From NCBI GenBank assembly GCA_947503245.1, contig CANNCV010000001.1:1965890-2029889 (forward strand): a stretch of DNA of 64,000 bases. Direction: 5' to 3'. Source of the stretch: an uncultured Sphingomonadaceae bacterium. GTDB lineage: Bacteria > Pseudomonadota > Alphaproteobacteria > Sphingomonadales > Sphingomonadaceae. Below the pieces are notes generated by a model that was not told the origin of the DNA, searched no databases, and saw only the letters and a program-made list of their open reading frames with translations. Numbering within the stretch: the first letter of the stretch is position 1; each line of letters starts with the position of its first letter. Both the position numbers and the translations under genes were made by a program. Of the stretch, positions 29,701 through 38,434 are shown in pieces.

Positions 29701-30660
29701 ACGGACGCGCCACATGGTGGTAAAAAAGGCGATGCAGACCCGCAAACCCTGCGCGAGACCAAATGGTTGGGTATGGAACGAGCTCTGGCGATTACGCCTT
29801 CAGTTTCGGCTCTTATTCTGGCTCGTAACGCTGATCTTGAAGCGGGGAGAGCAAGCCAACCTTTTTTCGGTTTCGGCGATCCTGCCTTTAAAGGCGTGGC
29901 AGATCCGCCTGTTGAGTTGCCAGAAGATTTGCGGGAGCGCACCGCCTTTAGCAATGTTCGCGCAGCCAATGGCTTTGCCAATTATTATACTGGGCCTGTC
30001 GCAAACCTTGAAGCGCTTGCCGGCCTTGATCGCCTACCCGGAACCGCAATTGAAGTGCAGTCACTTGCTGCAGTGCTCGCTGCTAAACCCGATAGTGTTA
30101 TCACTCAACTTGACGCAACTCAGGCAAATCTGACTGCGCAAAACACCAGTGGGAGGCTAGCCGATTCTGCAATCATTATCTTCGCAACACATGGTCTGAT
30201 CGCCAACGAGTTAAATGGTAGCATAGCTGAACCGGCACTGGCGCTGACGCCGCCACCCGGGGTGCTTCAAAAAGATCTTACGGCTGATAATGATGGTCTG
30301 CTCACTGCCAGCGAAGCAGCAGCATTGCGCCTGACCGCAGATTGGCTGATACTTTCAGCATGCAACACATCTGCTGGTTCAAGGAGCAGTGCACAAGGTC
30401 TTTCAGGGCTTGCGCGTGGTTTCCTCTATGCCGGGGCGCGGTCACTCCTGGTTTCACATTTTCCTGTAAGCGACCGTGCCGTTCCACTTTTAACCGTCGC
30501 AGCTGTAGAAACGCAGCGCGAGACAGGGGTGAATAAAGCTGAAGCCATGAGGGAGGCTCGGCGCCTTATGCTTCAAAATAAGCGAGATGACGATCAGGGG
30601 CAGTCGCTTGCACATCCAAAAGCCTGGGCAGCCCTTGCCCTGATTTCTCCGGGTCAATGA
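26788..30660 (+). CDS. Secreted TPR-CHAT protein (caspase-like protease)
   Basis: A protein of 1290 residues with a signal peptide ending near SQEPS (about residue 30). Most of it is helical repeats of TPR type (several GRLxEAExxxRxxYxLA units between about residues 350 and 800). The C-terminal 400 residues form a CHAT domain, the caspase/separase-related clan CD fold. The catalytic dyad is visible: His1135 in FATHGL and Cys1192 in LSACNTS, followed by the GLARGFLYAGARSLLVS segment typical of CHAT. TPR-CHAT proteins are known as regulated proteases in several defence or cell-death systems. The signal peptide would place this one outside the cytoplasm. I chose ATG 26788; a TTG at 26743 is possible. 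The next gene starts 18 bases downstream. Confidence 0.85.
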   Translation: MHITRWKTAILALVCFAGLVAASDVQSQEPSTRPEALAEVISYGEMRELIDQAEPIFHSGNIDKAKQIILRLASQEGEASVLYALKRLRYIDRNLAEVERNPRQRAFALFLFETLKNHPVGKTPPFVIITNAASRACSKPLDKDCLRETSLAGVNAAGGIPDAPPGREFQRALAWLARSLLFDEKFDEVARLTPLIEQSAIERQWYRNTLNDRMEPAFHAGDKETARHILLQLAEQPGIYTDEPDISRIGSVFYDLDKAGELARGIAFVRFAFEELKNHAISSSPQFVQITNPLAKYCGARGDKNCLRETAALGIKAIGGVPAEKPDEFSHSQALLYQAIALAMDGRLEEVAPILRVKSYGNFERGEVMANDIATLVWDGTLSATIKIDLQKTALLELEREPQQETWSSVWRITSNMASELIGLGRLSEAEIVLRQNYDLVLQHFDWDSEGASSSAEALADILAMQGRWDEAKVYYERNWQVAQSFGDWSIDLSTELRGWVSVLIETGRLDEADRITDEVWRKTQAAEKLDDFTKIQYAGSRGRVLLRQGRLAEAETAFRSAYELAGDASLLGGAFLAGQLAETIERQSRHAEAEPLRRKAIEISSDNLQKGTFGAGRIAAWISLADNLSIQGKQDDANEFYTKALTLARALEEPSQQAFGSVSLAYAQHLFRLGNMDEAAEYANIALNSKALSLDLLGAGAGETAYLTALNGQRSAAILTLEIMSAKSITDAENISRVLNAAQRAQASSASSALSQRAAETLAEKAGAGEFVFRWRLAQQNVSNLDRQNSALTGNGDALGARRLALSSQREEAFALLQKTEAELEDRFPRFFDLARPAPATLEAVQRSLGEDEALILLVPSGDERTRAEFSGLVIALTRSGHAIAPIALEPYDLASLIDDLQQGLALPGSGYTHHPDFLAPKVIYSRDKAHMLYNALFSDPAIKKIISEKSQWTLAPQDGLLGVSYAALVTDAPHGGKKGDADPQTLRETKWLGMERALAITPSVSALILARNADLEAGRASQPFFGFGDPAFKGVADPPVELPEDLRERTAFSNVRAANGFANYYTGPVANLEALAGLDRLPGTAIEVQSLAAVLAAKPDSVITQLDATQANLTAQNTSGRLADSAIIIFATHGLIANELNGSIAEPALALTPPPGVLQKDLTADNDGLLTASEAAALRLTADWLILSACNTSAGSRSSAQGLSGLARGFLYAGARSLLVSHFPVSDRAVPLLTVAAVETQRETGVNKAEAMREARRLMLQNKRDDDQGQSLAHPKAWAALALISPGQ

Positions 30661-30678
30661 TATATGGGAAAAGAGCAA

Positions 30679-31350
30679 ATGCCGAATGACAATTCTTCAG
30701 CGGACCCAGAAACCATGTTGGACGTGATGGCGGTTTTAGAGATGACGATAAAGCCCATCCTCAAGATTGACACTAATGATCTGATGCAAGCATCTGACAA
30801 TGTACGAAGCACGGAACTTCTTCGATTGATGGCCAAAAATCAGGCCCCGAACCCTAAAATGATGTGCAAAGATGGGGAAGCAGACATCGCCAATGCATGC
30901 CGAGTATATGAGCGCTCTGCGATCAATGCAGATATGTCCCTAAAACGGGCGCAGACGGATGCGAACGAGACTTTGGTTGAGGCTATATCGGCATGGAATA
31001 TGGCGAAGGATACTTATTCTAAAACATATGATGCGGCTAAGGCTGATCGTGACCATGCGCAAGCTGTCGCACTGAACAATTACAAACAGGCTTTGCAACA
31101 AGCGTCACAAAACCACGATGAGTCCATCATAGCTGCACTCGAATTGGTCTCGGCAAACACACTTCAGACCTACGAAACAACTATGTCGATTGCAGCTAAT
31201 GCTCTGACCAGTGCGGCTTGTACGTTAATTGAAGCTTATGCGACATATATAGGTGCAGTACAAGCCAATCAGACCACCCATATGGTGAGCAATACGGCCG
31301 CCAAACAGATATTCTGGCAGGATGTTACCACTATCAAAAACGCAAGCTGA
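30679..31350 (+). CDS. Alanine-rich helical protein of unknown function
   Basis: A 223-residue protein with no signal peptide. From about residue 70 onwards it is almost entirely helical, with long stretches rich in Ala, Asn, Gln and Thr (for example DTYSKTYDAAKADRDHAQAV), suggesting an extended coiled coil or helical bundle. The ATG at 30679 has a GGAAAAGAG ribosome site; a start at 30664 lacks one. It lies between the CHAT gene and the tail-sheath gene on the same strand, with short gaps, so it probably belongs to the same unit. No family was recognised. Confidence 0.6.
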   Translation: MPNDNSSADPETMLDVMAVLEMTIKPILKIDTNDLMQASDNVRSTELLRLMAKNQAPNPKMMCKDGEADIANACRVYERSAINADMSLKRAQTDANETLVEAISAWNMAKDTYSKTYDAAKADRDHAQAVALNNYKQALQQASQNHDESIIAALELVSANTLQTYETTMSIAANALTSAACTLIEAYATYIGAVQANQTTHMVSNTAAKQIFWQDVTTIKNAS

Positions 31351-31395
31351 ATACCAAAACAGCTATCATTAACGCCTTAATACAAAGGAAGTGCC

Positions 31396-33003
31396 ATGCC
31401 AGCTAAAGTCACCTATCCCGGCATCTATGTCGAAGAACTGCCAAGCAATCACCATAATGTCACTCCGCTCGCAACCAACATAGCTGCTTTTATAGGACGA
31501 ACGATGTGCGGGCCAGTGGACGAACCGATAACAGTCTACAGCTATGAAGAATTTAAGCGGCAATTCGGTGGTCTCCAATTTGATTACCCATTGAGTTACG
31601 CGCTTCAGGATTTCTTTAACAATGGTGGTTCGCAGGCAGTTATTGCACGGCTTTTTGAGCCCTCGACCAGCGATGGTTATGCAAGGTTGCACTTTCCCGA
31701 TGATCATCCATCCCTGACTCTAAAGGCGTCAAATCCAGGTCTGTGGGGCAATGAACTGACTGCCAAAGTGGATATGGAAGGCATCACTGATGCTACTGCG
31801 GCTCAATTTACGGATGACTATGCTCTTAAAAAGGGAGAATTGTTCAACATAACGCTGACACTTTACAATGCAAAAGGCCAGATAATCGCGTCCGAACGCT
31901 ATCTAAATGTTTCGGTCTCATTGGAAGAAATTAAGAAAGATTTCCCTAATCGCCTTGATAAGGTGTTGGCCGCTGAAAGCATGCTAGCCAATGTTGAACA
32001 TCTTTCCGCCACGCCACCCAGCGAAGGACAAAGCGCCAAAGGGGCAGGTGGCGATGATGGTATATATTTAAAGCCATCAACCTATATTGGTAGCAAGACA
32101 GAAAGAACTGGCCTATATTTGCTCGACAAAACAGATGTATTTAACCTTTTGTGCATTCCTCCAGATCGCAGAATGTTACCCGAATTACCTGAAGATGAAT
32201 GGGATTTGGACCCCGGGGTACGTTCCGCTGCTGCACAATATGCCACAGAAAAACGTGCTTTCTACATTGTCGATCCAATTTCTAGTTGGAGCGAAAAGGT
32301 ACGCAAAGGTCAGATCATCGATCTGGATACCGAACAATTGAGCATAATAGGGCAGGGGCCGTCAGGAGAGGACTATACATCTAATTGTGGCGTTTACTTC
32401 CCGCGGATTATCAAAGAAGACCCTCATATGGAAAACCGCGATGCGCTCTTCTCGGCCTGCGGAGCTATTGCCGGTGTGATGGCTTCCACTGATGCTTCGC
32501 AAGGGGTGTGGAAGGCTCCGGCTGGTCAATCGGCAAGTATCGCAGGCATCAGCAAGTTAGAAATTGGTCTAAATGATGCCGATAACGCCATACTCAATCC
32601 CAAAGGGATTAATTGCCTGCGTAGTTTCCCTGTTATCGGGCCGGTTATATGGGGAGCAAGAACGCTGCGCGGCGCAGATATTTTCAGCGATGATTATAAA
32701 TATATACCCGTTCGCCGCCTAACCTTATTCATTGAAGAATCTCTCAATCGCGGTACACGATGGGCAATATTTGAACCCAATAATGAAACGCTTTGGTTCA
32801 CCCTGAAGCAAGAGATAGGGTCATTTCTGTCAGACCTCACTAAGGAAGGCGCACTCTACGATTATTGCGTACAATGTGATGCCAGTAATAACCCGCCAGA
32901 CACTATAGCGAACGGTATTGTCACGATCACAATCGGCATTGCTCCGATTGATCCGGCCGAGTTTATATTTTTGCAGATCCAACAGAGCAAACCGACAGGT
33001 TGA
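31396..33003 (+). CDS. Phage tail sheath family protein
   Basis: A 535-residue protein with the contractile sheath signature: an N-terminus of the form YPGIYVEELPS, then AAFIGR, and the FGG segment near residue 55 with the NGGSQAVIARLF strand. The C-terminal third (about residues 400-530) has the conserved sheath domain (ILNPKGINCLRSFP, WGARTL, YIPVRRLTLFIEESLNRGTRWAIFEPN, and the final strand). The protein has the fold needed to form a contracting tube. No tube, baseplate, gp25-like, LysM or ATPase gene is nearby, so it is either an orphan or works with proteins that are not obviously phage-like. AAGGAAG precedes the ATG. Confidence 0.88.
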   Translation: MPAKVTYPGIYVEELPSNHHNVTPLATNIAAFIGRTMCGPVDEPITVYSYEEFKRQFGGLQFDYPLSYALQDFFNNGGSQAVIARLFEPSTSDGYARLHFPDDHPSLTLKASNPGLWGNELTAKVDMEGITDATAAQFTDDYALKKGELFNITLTLYNAKGQIIASERYLNVSVSLEEIKKDFPNRLDKVLAAESMLANVEHLSATPPSEGQSAKGAGGDDGIYLKPSTYIGSKTERTGLYLLDKTDVFNLLCIPPDRRMLPELPEDEWDLDPGVRSAAAQYATEKRAFYIVDPISSWSEKVRKGQIIDLDTEQLSIIGQGPSGEDYTSNCGVYFPRIIKEDPHMENRDALFSACGAIAGVMASTDASQGVWKAPAGQSASIAGISKLEIGLNDADNAILNPKGINCLRSFPVIGPVIWGARTLRGADIFSDDYKYIPVRRLTLFIEESLNRGTRWAIFEPNNETLWFTLKQEIGSFLSDLTKEGALYDYCVQCDASNNPPDTIANGIVTITIGIAPIDPAEFIFLQIQQSKPTG

Positions 33004-33344
33004 GGCTGTATCCGCTTACCTTAATAGCGCCAAATATCAGCCTTTTCACACCTGGCTATGATTGCAGAAACTTGCCGCTTTATATGTCTCCATTCCACGT
33101 AATGCTGATTTGCCCTAAAATTTTTCAAATATAGATCAGCATCGTAAATTAAAGGACTCCAAATGTGGGGCAAACACTCTTTGATGCTGTTCAATCTGTC
33201 TCTAAATTTCCAATTTATTCGTTGCTTTTGATAAATTAGTTGGCTCTTATGCTTTAACTTAAAAATTCTCTATAAGCTATAAGCTATTAGCTATCTGCTA
33301 TATTTTGATTAAGAATGCTATACGTTAAAAAGGAAGCTTGGCAA
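33004..33344. other. Intergenic stretch with short AGCTAT repeats
   Basis: A 341-base AT-rich gap between the sheath gene and the large secreted protein gene. No gene is supported. At 33273-33302 there is a short run of near-tandem AGCTATA/AGCTATT units. The region 33304-33344 immediately upstream of the next gene contains an AGGAAG ribosome site at about 33331. The promoter of the downstream gene is probably here, but I cannot define it. Confidence 0.5.
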
Positions 33345-35996
33345 ATGCGACGCGTCGTTTTTTATTCTACATTCCTGATAGCTATCATTCTAAAAGCCAG
33401 TGTGGCAGCAGGGATGGTCCAGAGCGATGCCGAAAGGCTTGACCAGATTGCGATTGAACAACAGACCGAGGCCGCAGCTAAGCGAGAGGCGGCCATTGCC
33501 AAACGCATAGCGCGTGAAAAAGCGCAGAAGCTTCAGCAAGAAAACAGTGCAACCAGTGACAGCGCGGGAGATATTGCCGCACGAGCTGCAGATGCTATCG
33601 AGGCTATTGAAGAGGACTTACTGGCGAGCTCAGACTCAGATATAATTGGTGAAGAAGACAATAGCACGAATGTCTATGCGTTAACGCCTGAAACACTGAC
33701 AATATGGTCAAAAGAAGGTTACACATATGGGGCAGGGGATAATCCGGAACTCTACAGGTTTCAAAAGAATCTGAAAGAGGCTTTAGCTGGTGGTGACCTG
33801 TCCCTTGCAGCGGCCAAATTGGCGGCGGACTATAATGTCAATCCAAAGGCAACCCAGCGCTTCTTAACGGCATATCTCACCATCGAGATACATTCCTATT
33901 TGCTTGATAAGGAACCTGTTTTTGAAGTTTATCGCGATGATTTAATTGAATCGCTGCGCAGCTTATCGCATGCAGATTTTGTAATTGTTGCGACGGTCGC
34001 TGCTTTATCAAATGTCGAAAATTGTCAAATAGATGATTGGCGCGCTGTAATGGAAGGCGCGCCCAATCCAACGCGCACCGCTTGGCTTATCGCCCATACC
34101 GATGAGTGCAGCGGAAATTTTGTGCGTTTTCTAGAAATTGCGCCCGCACATGCCATGCCTATGCTGATCGAAATGGCGCATTACGGCACAATCAAAGCGG
34201 CGGGGTCACTGCCAATATATGAATGGTTGGCGCAACAATCATCACGTGATCGCATCGCGCCTTATAACCGGCAAGAGCTAGAAACCATATTATTCCGTCG
34301 TCAGCTCTCTATATTACTGCAAAATGGATTTAATGAACGTGCGCTCGCATTGGTTGATAATCTAAGCGATGAAAAACGCAGCGCAGTCATGGCTCCAGAT
34401 AAACGCAATTTTGTCGCAGAGGTTGATGGGCTACCTATTTATATTGAGGGTAAGAAGACTATAGCCGATCTTAAAGTCGATCTGGTCGCCGCTTATGCTC
34501 TGGTCGGACGCGAAGATGAAGCGCGCCAGCTGTTTTCGAACATTCCCCAGCTTCAAGAGACGCGGGATTGGTTTGCCTGTTATTTGGAAAACCGCACTGA
34601 ACCAAAGGAAGTTTGCAAATACAAATATGGCCGACCGACCGAGGTTTTGCTGCTGGACCATTATTTCAACTCTCCTGAAGCAGACCCCTATCGATTGGCC
34701 GAAGCGTTGTTTGCGACAAGTATTAGCCGCTCAACACCATCTGCTGCTATGGCTGAATTGCGCTGTCAGATATTTGCCGCAGTTCAAAATAGTGATATAT
34801 GCGAAAACTCTCAGCGATCGATAGCATCCCGCCTGACTGCGCATGAAAGTGGGTATGACAAGCCAGATCATGACGCTGGCATGGCAGCAATCGCCAAACT
34901 TAACCTCCCAGGATGGCAGAATATTGCCGAACGATATGAAAAACTGGTGGCGATCCGCATCGCTGAGGCTGGCACCAGACCAGAGCCAGCACGGTATGAG
35001 AGAATATCGATAGAGCCATTGCCATCGACATTTGCCGAAAAACCGCTGCCCGATGGAATTAACCCAAGCGCGGCGGAGAGCAAAGAATGGCCGAAAGATT
35101 GGGCACGACTGCCGACCGGTTATTATCCGGTGCGTTGGGAACAACAGGGCAAAGATGTAACTGTCATCAGCACATCACCTTTTTATGACCCGACAGGAGA
35201 AATTAGCCAAGGCGGCTATTGGTTGCACCTTTCCAGTGATGGAGGAAAGAATTGGCAGGAGACGCTATATACGGGCCTGAGCGAATTTTTTCCTTATGCA
35301 GTGCAGCCAGTAAGTGACCTGCCGCTGCTTAACAATCAGCGGATTACGCTTGAGGTATCAATTAAGCAGATCGACACCGCCAGTATAACCTATCCTCCTG
35401 TCGGTTTGCGCCTCAAGCGAGAGAAATACGGTCTTTTTCTCGACATACCATTGGAAAGCTTACGCAGAGATAGCGACAATGACGGAATGACAGATATCGC
35501 CGAGGCGCATTTGCTGCTCGACCGTGAGGGCAAAGACGCTCCGGCCATACTTGGCAGAATTGGTGGGACAGCGTGTTCCGGCCCTCCGTCGCGCGAAAAG
35601 CTCGCGCAGATCGCTATTTTGCGGAAATTGTTCACAATTGAAACCAAGCCGATCATCGAACCCGTTGATCGAAATAGCGATGAAGCTTTATCTTTTGGAG
35701 ACTGGCGCACATCCCAGAACAACCCAAATGCTCCCCTTTTTCTGAAAGGGAAAGCCGAAGACTTTGCCTGTATTTCGGCGGAAAGCTTGGTCGTCATTTA
35801 CAATGAAGAGCATATTGAAGCGCTGCAACGCCGCACACCTGATTTCCGTACCATTGCATTGCCAAAAATAGTGTGGAACCGTGCACGTGATAGGGGATAT
35901 GTGAAATGGTCTGCAGGTTGGGTCGGAGGGACATTGCAGCTTATATGGAACGGCACAGATTGGGATCTGAAAGAAATCAGTTCGTGGATTACCTAA
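33345..35996 (+). CDS. Large secreted protein with a Ca-binding-like loop
   Basis: An 883-residue protein with a signal peptide (MRRVVFYSTFLIAIILKASVAAG). The ATG at 33345 has AGGAAG upstream; the frame is open from 33315. After the signal comes a Lys/Glu/Ala-rich segment, about residues 35-75, likely a coiled coil, then a long helical region. A RRDSDNDGMTDIAE segment near residue 715 matches a thrombospondin-3/EF-hand-like calcium loop (DxDxDGxxD). I do not recognise the family. It lies downstream of the CHAT-sheath genes on the same strand but after a 341-base gap, so co-transcription is uncertain. Confidence 0.65.
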   Translation: MRRVVFYSTFLIAIILKASVAAGMVQSDAERLDQIAIEQQTEAAAKREAAIAKRIAREKAQKLQQENSATSDSAGDIAARAADAIEAIEEDLLASSDSDIIGEEDNSTNVYALTPETLTIWSKEGYTYGAGDNPELYRFQKNLKEALAGGDLSLAAAKLAADYNVNPKATQRFLTAYLTIEIHSYLLDKEPVFEVYRDDLIESLRSLSHADFVIVATVAALSNVENCQIDDWRAVMEGAPNPTRTAWLIAHTDECSGNFVRFLEIAPAHAMPMLIEMAHYGTIKAAGSLPIYEWLAQQSSRDRIAPYNRQELETILFRRQLSILLQNGFNERALALVDNLSDEKRSAVMAPDKRNFVAEVDGLPIYIEGKKTIADLKVDLVAAYALVGREDEARQLFSNIPQLQETRDWFACYLENRTEPKEVCKYKYGRPTEVLLLDHYFNSPEADPYRLAEALFATSISRSTPSAAMAELRCQIFAAVQNSDICENSQRSIASRLTAHESGYDKPDHDAGMAAIAKLNLPGWQNIAERYEKLVAIRIAEAGTRPEPARYERISIEPLPSTFAEKPLPDGINPSAAESKEWPKDWARLPTGYYPVRWEQQGKDVTVISTSPFYDPTGEISQGGYWLHLSSDGGKNWQETLYTGLSEFFPYAVQPVSDLPLLNNQRITLEVSIKQIDTASITYPPVGLRLKREKYGLFLDIPLESLRRDSDNDGMTDIAEAHLLLDREGKDAPAILGRIGGTACSGPPSREKLAQIAILRKLFTIETKPIIEPVDRNSDEALSFGDWRTSQNNPNAPLFLKGKAEDFACISAESLVVIYNEEHIEALQRRTPDFRTIALPKIVWNRARDRGYVKWSAGWVGGTLQLIWNGTDWDLKEISSWIT

Positions 35997-36068
35997 ATAT
36001 TGGCACGCACCGCAATATGATCTGAAACTGCTTCAACGGCTTTATGCTGTTATTATACTGCTGGCCCG

Positions 36069-36345
36069 CTACCTCCTAATATCCGTAGCGAACATCAGGC
36101 CGAACCGATTCCACCAAAACCGCACTGTCTCATGGCATACGTCAATCCCGCGCTCGGCCAGCAGATCCTCGACATTCTGCAAACTCGGTGGAAAGCGAAC
36201 ATACATCATCACGACCAAACGGATAATCTCAGGCGATGAGTTGAAATACCGGAATGGACTGGCTGTTTCCTTGGGTCTAGGCATCAACCGCCATACCCGT
36301 TTATGTAATATCCGCTAGTCGCTTCATTTACTTTGACAGTACCTA
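36069..36345 (-). pseudogene. IS6-family transposase remnant, N-terminal 72 codons plus inverted-repeat end
   Basis: The minus strand encodes MMPRPKETASPFRYF through NRFGLMFATDIRR, the N-terminal helix-turn-helix part of an IS6 transposase with about 70 percent identity by eye to the intact copies. It stops before the catalytic DDE residues. The left end (about 36333-36345) has a degenerate terminal repeat (TTTGACAGTACC). It belongs to a second IS6 lineage whose start (PRPKETASPFRYF) differs from the intact copies (NRKSRAKPPSPFKRF). Confidence 0.75.
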
Positions 36346-36366
36346 CAATAGTCTTTGATTAAGGTT

Positions 36367-36759
36367 TCAGCTTGTACATGTCAATTCATCGACTTTTAGA
36401 GTATCAAAATCAAAAGTACCATATGCGCCCGGTATAACAGCGTCTAAAACTTCTAAAGGAGGGTTGGTAGTTATGTAAACCCTACCTTTCCCATCAGCAA
36501 TAAACCTAAAACGAACAACGAGTGGATTTATCTCATAATACCCACTCCTAGCTATGACTTGATAATAATAATATCTGGAAAGTTTGTTATTTTTCGAATA
36601 TCCGCAGACTGAATCAGGTACTAAAGAGTCTATATAAGTAACGTCCTCTTTTGGTAAAATCAATATAGAATTTTCTAATTTATAGATAGGTTCAGTGGTT
36701 GGACGACATGAACACAATATACCGAACAAACAGAAAATTAGCATTTTTTGAGCAGACAT
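36367..36759 (-). CDS. Putative immunity-type lipoprotein
   Basis: A 130-residue protein. I chose the ATG at 36759 with GAAAGG upstream over the longer ORF, because it gives a lipoprotein signal peptide (MSAQKMLIFCLFGILCSC) with a lipobox-like LCSC. The rest is a small beta-rich domain. It has the size, AT-rich codons and lipoprotein form of the immunity genes that follow the Rhs toxin tips further right, but no toxin gene is adjacent. It is best described as an orphan immunity candidate. Confidence 0.6.
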   Translation of the reverse strand: MSAQKMLIFCLFGILCSCRPTTEPIYKLENSILILPKEDVTYIDSLVPDSVCGYSKNNKLSRYYYYQVIARSGYYEINPLVVRFRFIADGKGRVYITTNPPLEVLDAVIPGAYGTFDFDTLKVDELTCTS

Positions 36760-36981
36760 TTTAACGCCTTTCGTTTCTACCATGTATAAGACCTTGATAC
36801 ATATGCATGAAAGGTAAGTATAGAGGGCGCATATGCCGTTTCTGGGTGGCCTCGCCGCGTTGAAATAGCGCGACGGATAGGCAGAATTCAAATGTTTGGC
36901 CAGTGACCTGCAATACCTAATCATACGATTTCGCTAGCTAAGGTGCCTGCTTTGACGATATCTTTTATAGCAAAAATATAT

Positions 36982-37344
36982 TTACTTTCTCATACTTAAT
37001 ATTTTTTCGCCAGAAACACCATCGTGTATCCAAGCTTTATATATTTTCCATAACAACTCAAAATCTGGTTCATCATGATTTAAGGAGATTGTCAAAAGAT
37101 CATACTCATTAGGCTTCATACCGGCTGACTTCACAAAAGCGTCAGACTTTATGTTTGAATCTGGTTCATAATCACAGTCAATCGCGCGATCACCTCGTCT
37201 CTCACTGTAGAGACGATCGCATAAATTCAGCATCCTTTTATCTCGTAAAGGGTTTATGCTAATAGAATCTTGCGCGGAAAACTCTTCGAAGGCATCCATC
37301 CAACGGGAACGAAAATTTTCCAATATCTTCTTATTTTTAATCAT
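36982..37344 (-). CDS. Putative immunity protein (cytoplasmic), paralogue of the protein at 39331-39702
   Basis: A 120-residue, AT-rich, cysteine-poor protein with no signal peptide. Its second half (LLTISLNHDEPDFELLWKIY, then AWIHDGVSGEKIL) aligns with the other copy (LDISLNIEKPIEFDVLWSMR, then DWINKSYDRSKFL). The shared pattern is ISLN-x4-PxF-x-LW-x5-WI, so the two are divergent paralogues. The toxin that should precede it has been lost; only a transposase remnant is upstream. The function as immunity is inferred from context. Confidence 0.6.
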   Translation of the reverse strand: MIKNKKILENFRSRWMDAFEEFSAQDSISINPLRDKRMLNLCDRLYSERRGDRAIDCDYEPDSNIKSDAFVKSAGMKPNEYDLLTISLNHDEPDFELLWKIYKAWIHDGVSGEKILSMRK

Positions 37345-37388
37345 GATATCCTAATCGGATGCAATAACCCTAAAGCCTGAGAGTACTT

Positions 37389-37680
37389 CTACATCAATTG
37401 CGCGCCAAAAATAATGCGTCTCACCGCCTATCTTTACAACACTTCATCGGCATGCCAGCGCCAGTGACGAAAACCTCTCATCCGACTAACTCGTCGGCGT
37501 TGGATATCTGCAGCAAACAACGGACCAAACCGATTTCACGAAAAGCAAGCGGTCTCATAGCAAGCGTCTACCCCACGCTCGAACGGCAGATCTTGAACAT
37601 TTCACAAACTCAGCGGTAAGCGGGCGTACATCATATACCATAAGGTGGATGATTTTAGGCGATCAACAAAATAGCGAAAG
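37389..37680 (-). pseudogene. Degenerate IS6-family transposase remnant
   Basis: Nucleotides 37389-37680 match the intact IS6 copy at 38890-39190 over almost the whole length, for example CCAGCGCCAGTGACGAAAAC is shared, but with many substitutions and small indels that destroy the frame. No ORF of useful length remains. It covers the N-terminal and central part of the transposase gene on the minus strand. This is an old insertion compared with the two intact copies. Confidence 0.7.
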
Positions 37681-37788
37681 GGGGAGATTGGCTTTCTTGC
37701 GGCTAGATTTATAGTTCATGCATTGATTTTAAAAGTCGTGCGGATCAAATGCTAATCGCTCTAAAAGACCCTTCTTGAATTGTAAAAA

Positions 37789-38241
37789 TTAATATTCAGT
37801 TCCACTCACAATTACTTTAGTGACTTCACCACCTTCGAGAAAGGTATACACAAGACCAGGGCAACGATAATATCCTTCTCCCGCCCGATGATAGAAATCT
37901 ACAAAAGCCCCGAATGACTCACCATTGCTAACAATGGCGACATAGCCTATACATCTATAGTCAAAATTTTTAATATAATGATGCTCCCAATAAGATATTA
38001 ACCTATCATCTATTATATTCTTATAGTATTCTATAGTGTTAATTTTATTAACAACGTATAATTTATTTTCAGATATTTCATTATTTAATTTTAGCAATTC
38101 AAAGATTCTTTGATAAGCAAATTTTTCGTGCTCTGTTTTATATTCAATATTGCTAGATATTATTATACTGTTATACGTCGTCGTGACGGTACACGATGTA
38201 GTTAGATAGGCAAGAAAAACAAAATAAATTCTAAAATTCAT
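37789..38241 (-). CDS. Putative immunity lipoprotein
   Basis: A 150-residue AT-rich protein starting MNFRIYFVFLAYLTTSC, a lipoprotein signal peptide with lipobox LTTSC. The frame is open a further 93 codons upstream, but that part crosses the IS6 end and is not part of the gene. The rest is a charged helix followed by a beta-rich, aromatic C-terminus. By analogy with the Rhs modules at 53.6-63.9 kb it is an immunity gene for a periplasm-delivered toxin tip; its putative toxin remnant is directly upstream. Confidence 0.6.
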   Translation of the reverse strand: MNFRIYFVFLAYLTTSCTVTTTYNSIIISSNIEYKTEHEKFAYQRIFELLKLNNEISENKLYVVNKINTIEYYKNIIDDRLISYWEHHYIKNFDYRCIGYVAIVSNGESFGAFVDFYHRAGEGYYRCPGLVYTFLEGGEVTKVIVSGTEY

Positions 38242-38434
38242 AAATCGCCTTGTTATTATCTGCACTCGACCAATCACTCTAGCCGTATTATTAACAGGTG
38301 CCGTTGGTTTACGCTTCCACCCCTTCGGTGATTTGTCTATAGTGTTGGGCCTTCCCGAGTATAGCACAACTCTATCCATCGGCCCATCAACAATAGAATT
38401 AGATGTTTGTTGATTTAACTCTGTTGCTTCAGCA
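38242..38434 (-). pseudogene. Possible toxin-tip remnant, cut by IS6
   Basis: Upstream of the lipoprotein the minus strand stays open from the IS6 terminal repeat to the immunity start. It encodes a basic, Thr/Pro/Lys-containing tail (for example DKSPKGWKRKPTAPVNNTAR). This looks like the C-terminal end of a polymorphic toxin whose front was removed by the insertion. No known toxin motif is visible, and no stop separates it from the immunity frame, so the reading frame may also be damaged. Confidence 0.35.

Noticed and set aside
31396..33003. Prophage or complete contractile injection system around the sheath gene
   Set aside because: No tube, baseplate, terminase, capsid, integrase or AAA ATPase gene is nearby; only the sheath is recognisable.
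37398..37619. 73-residue plus-strand ORF in the IS6 remnant
   Set aside because: It is a shadow of a degenerate transposase gene on the other strand.
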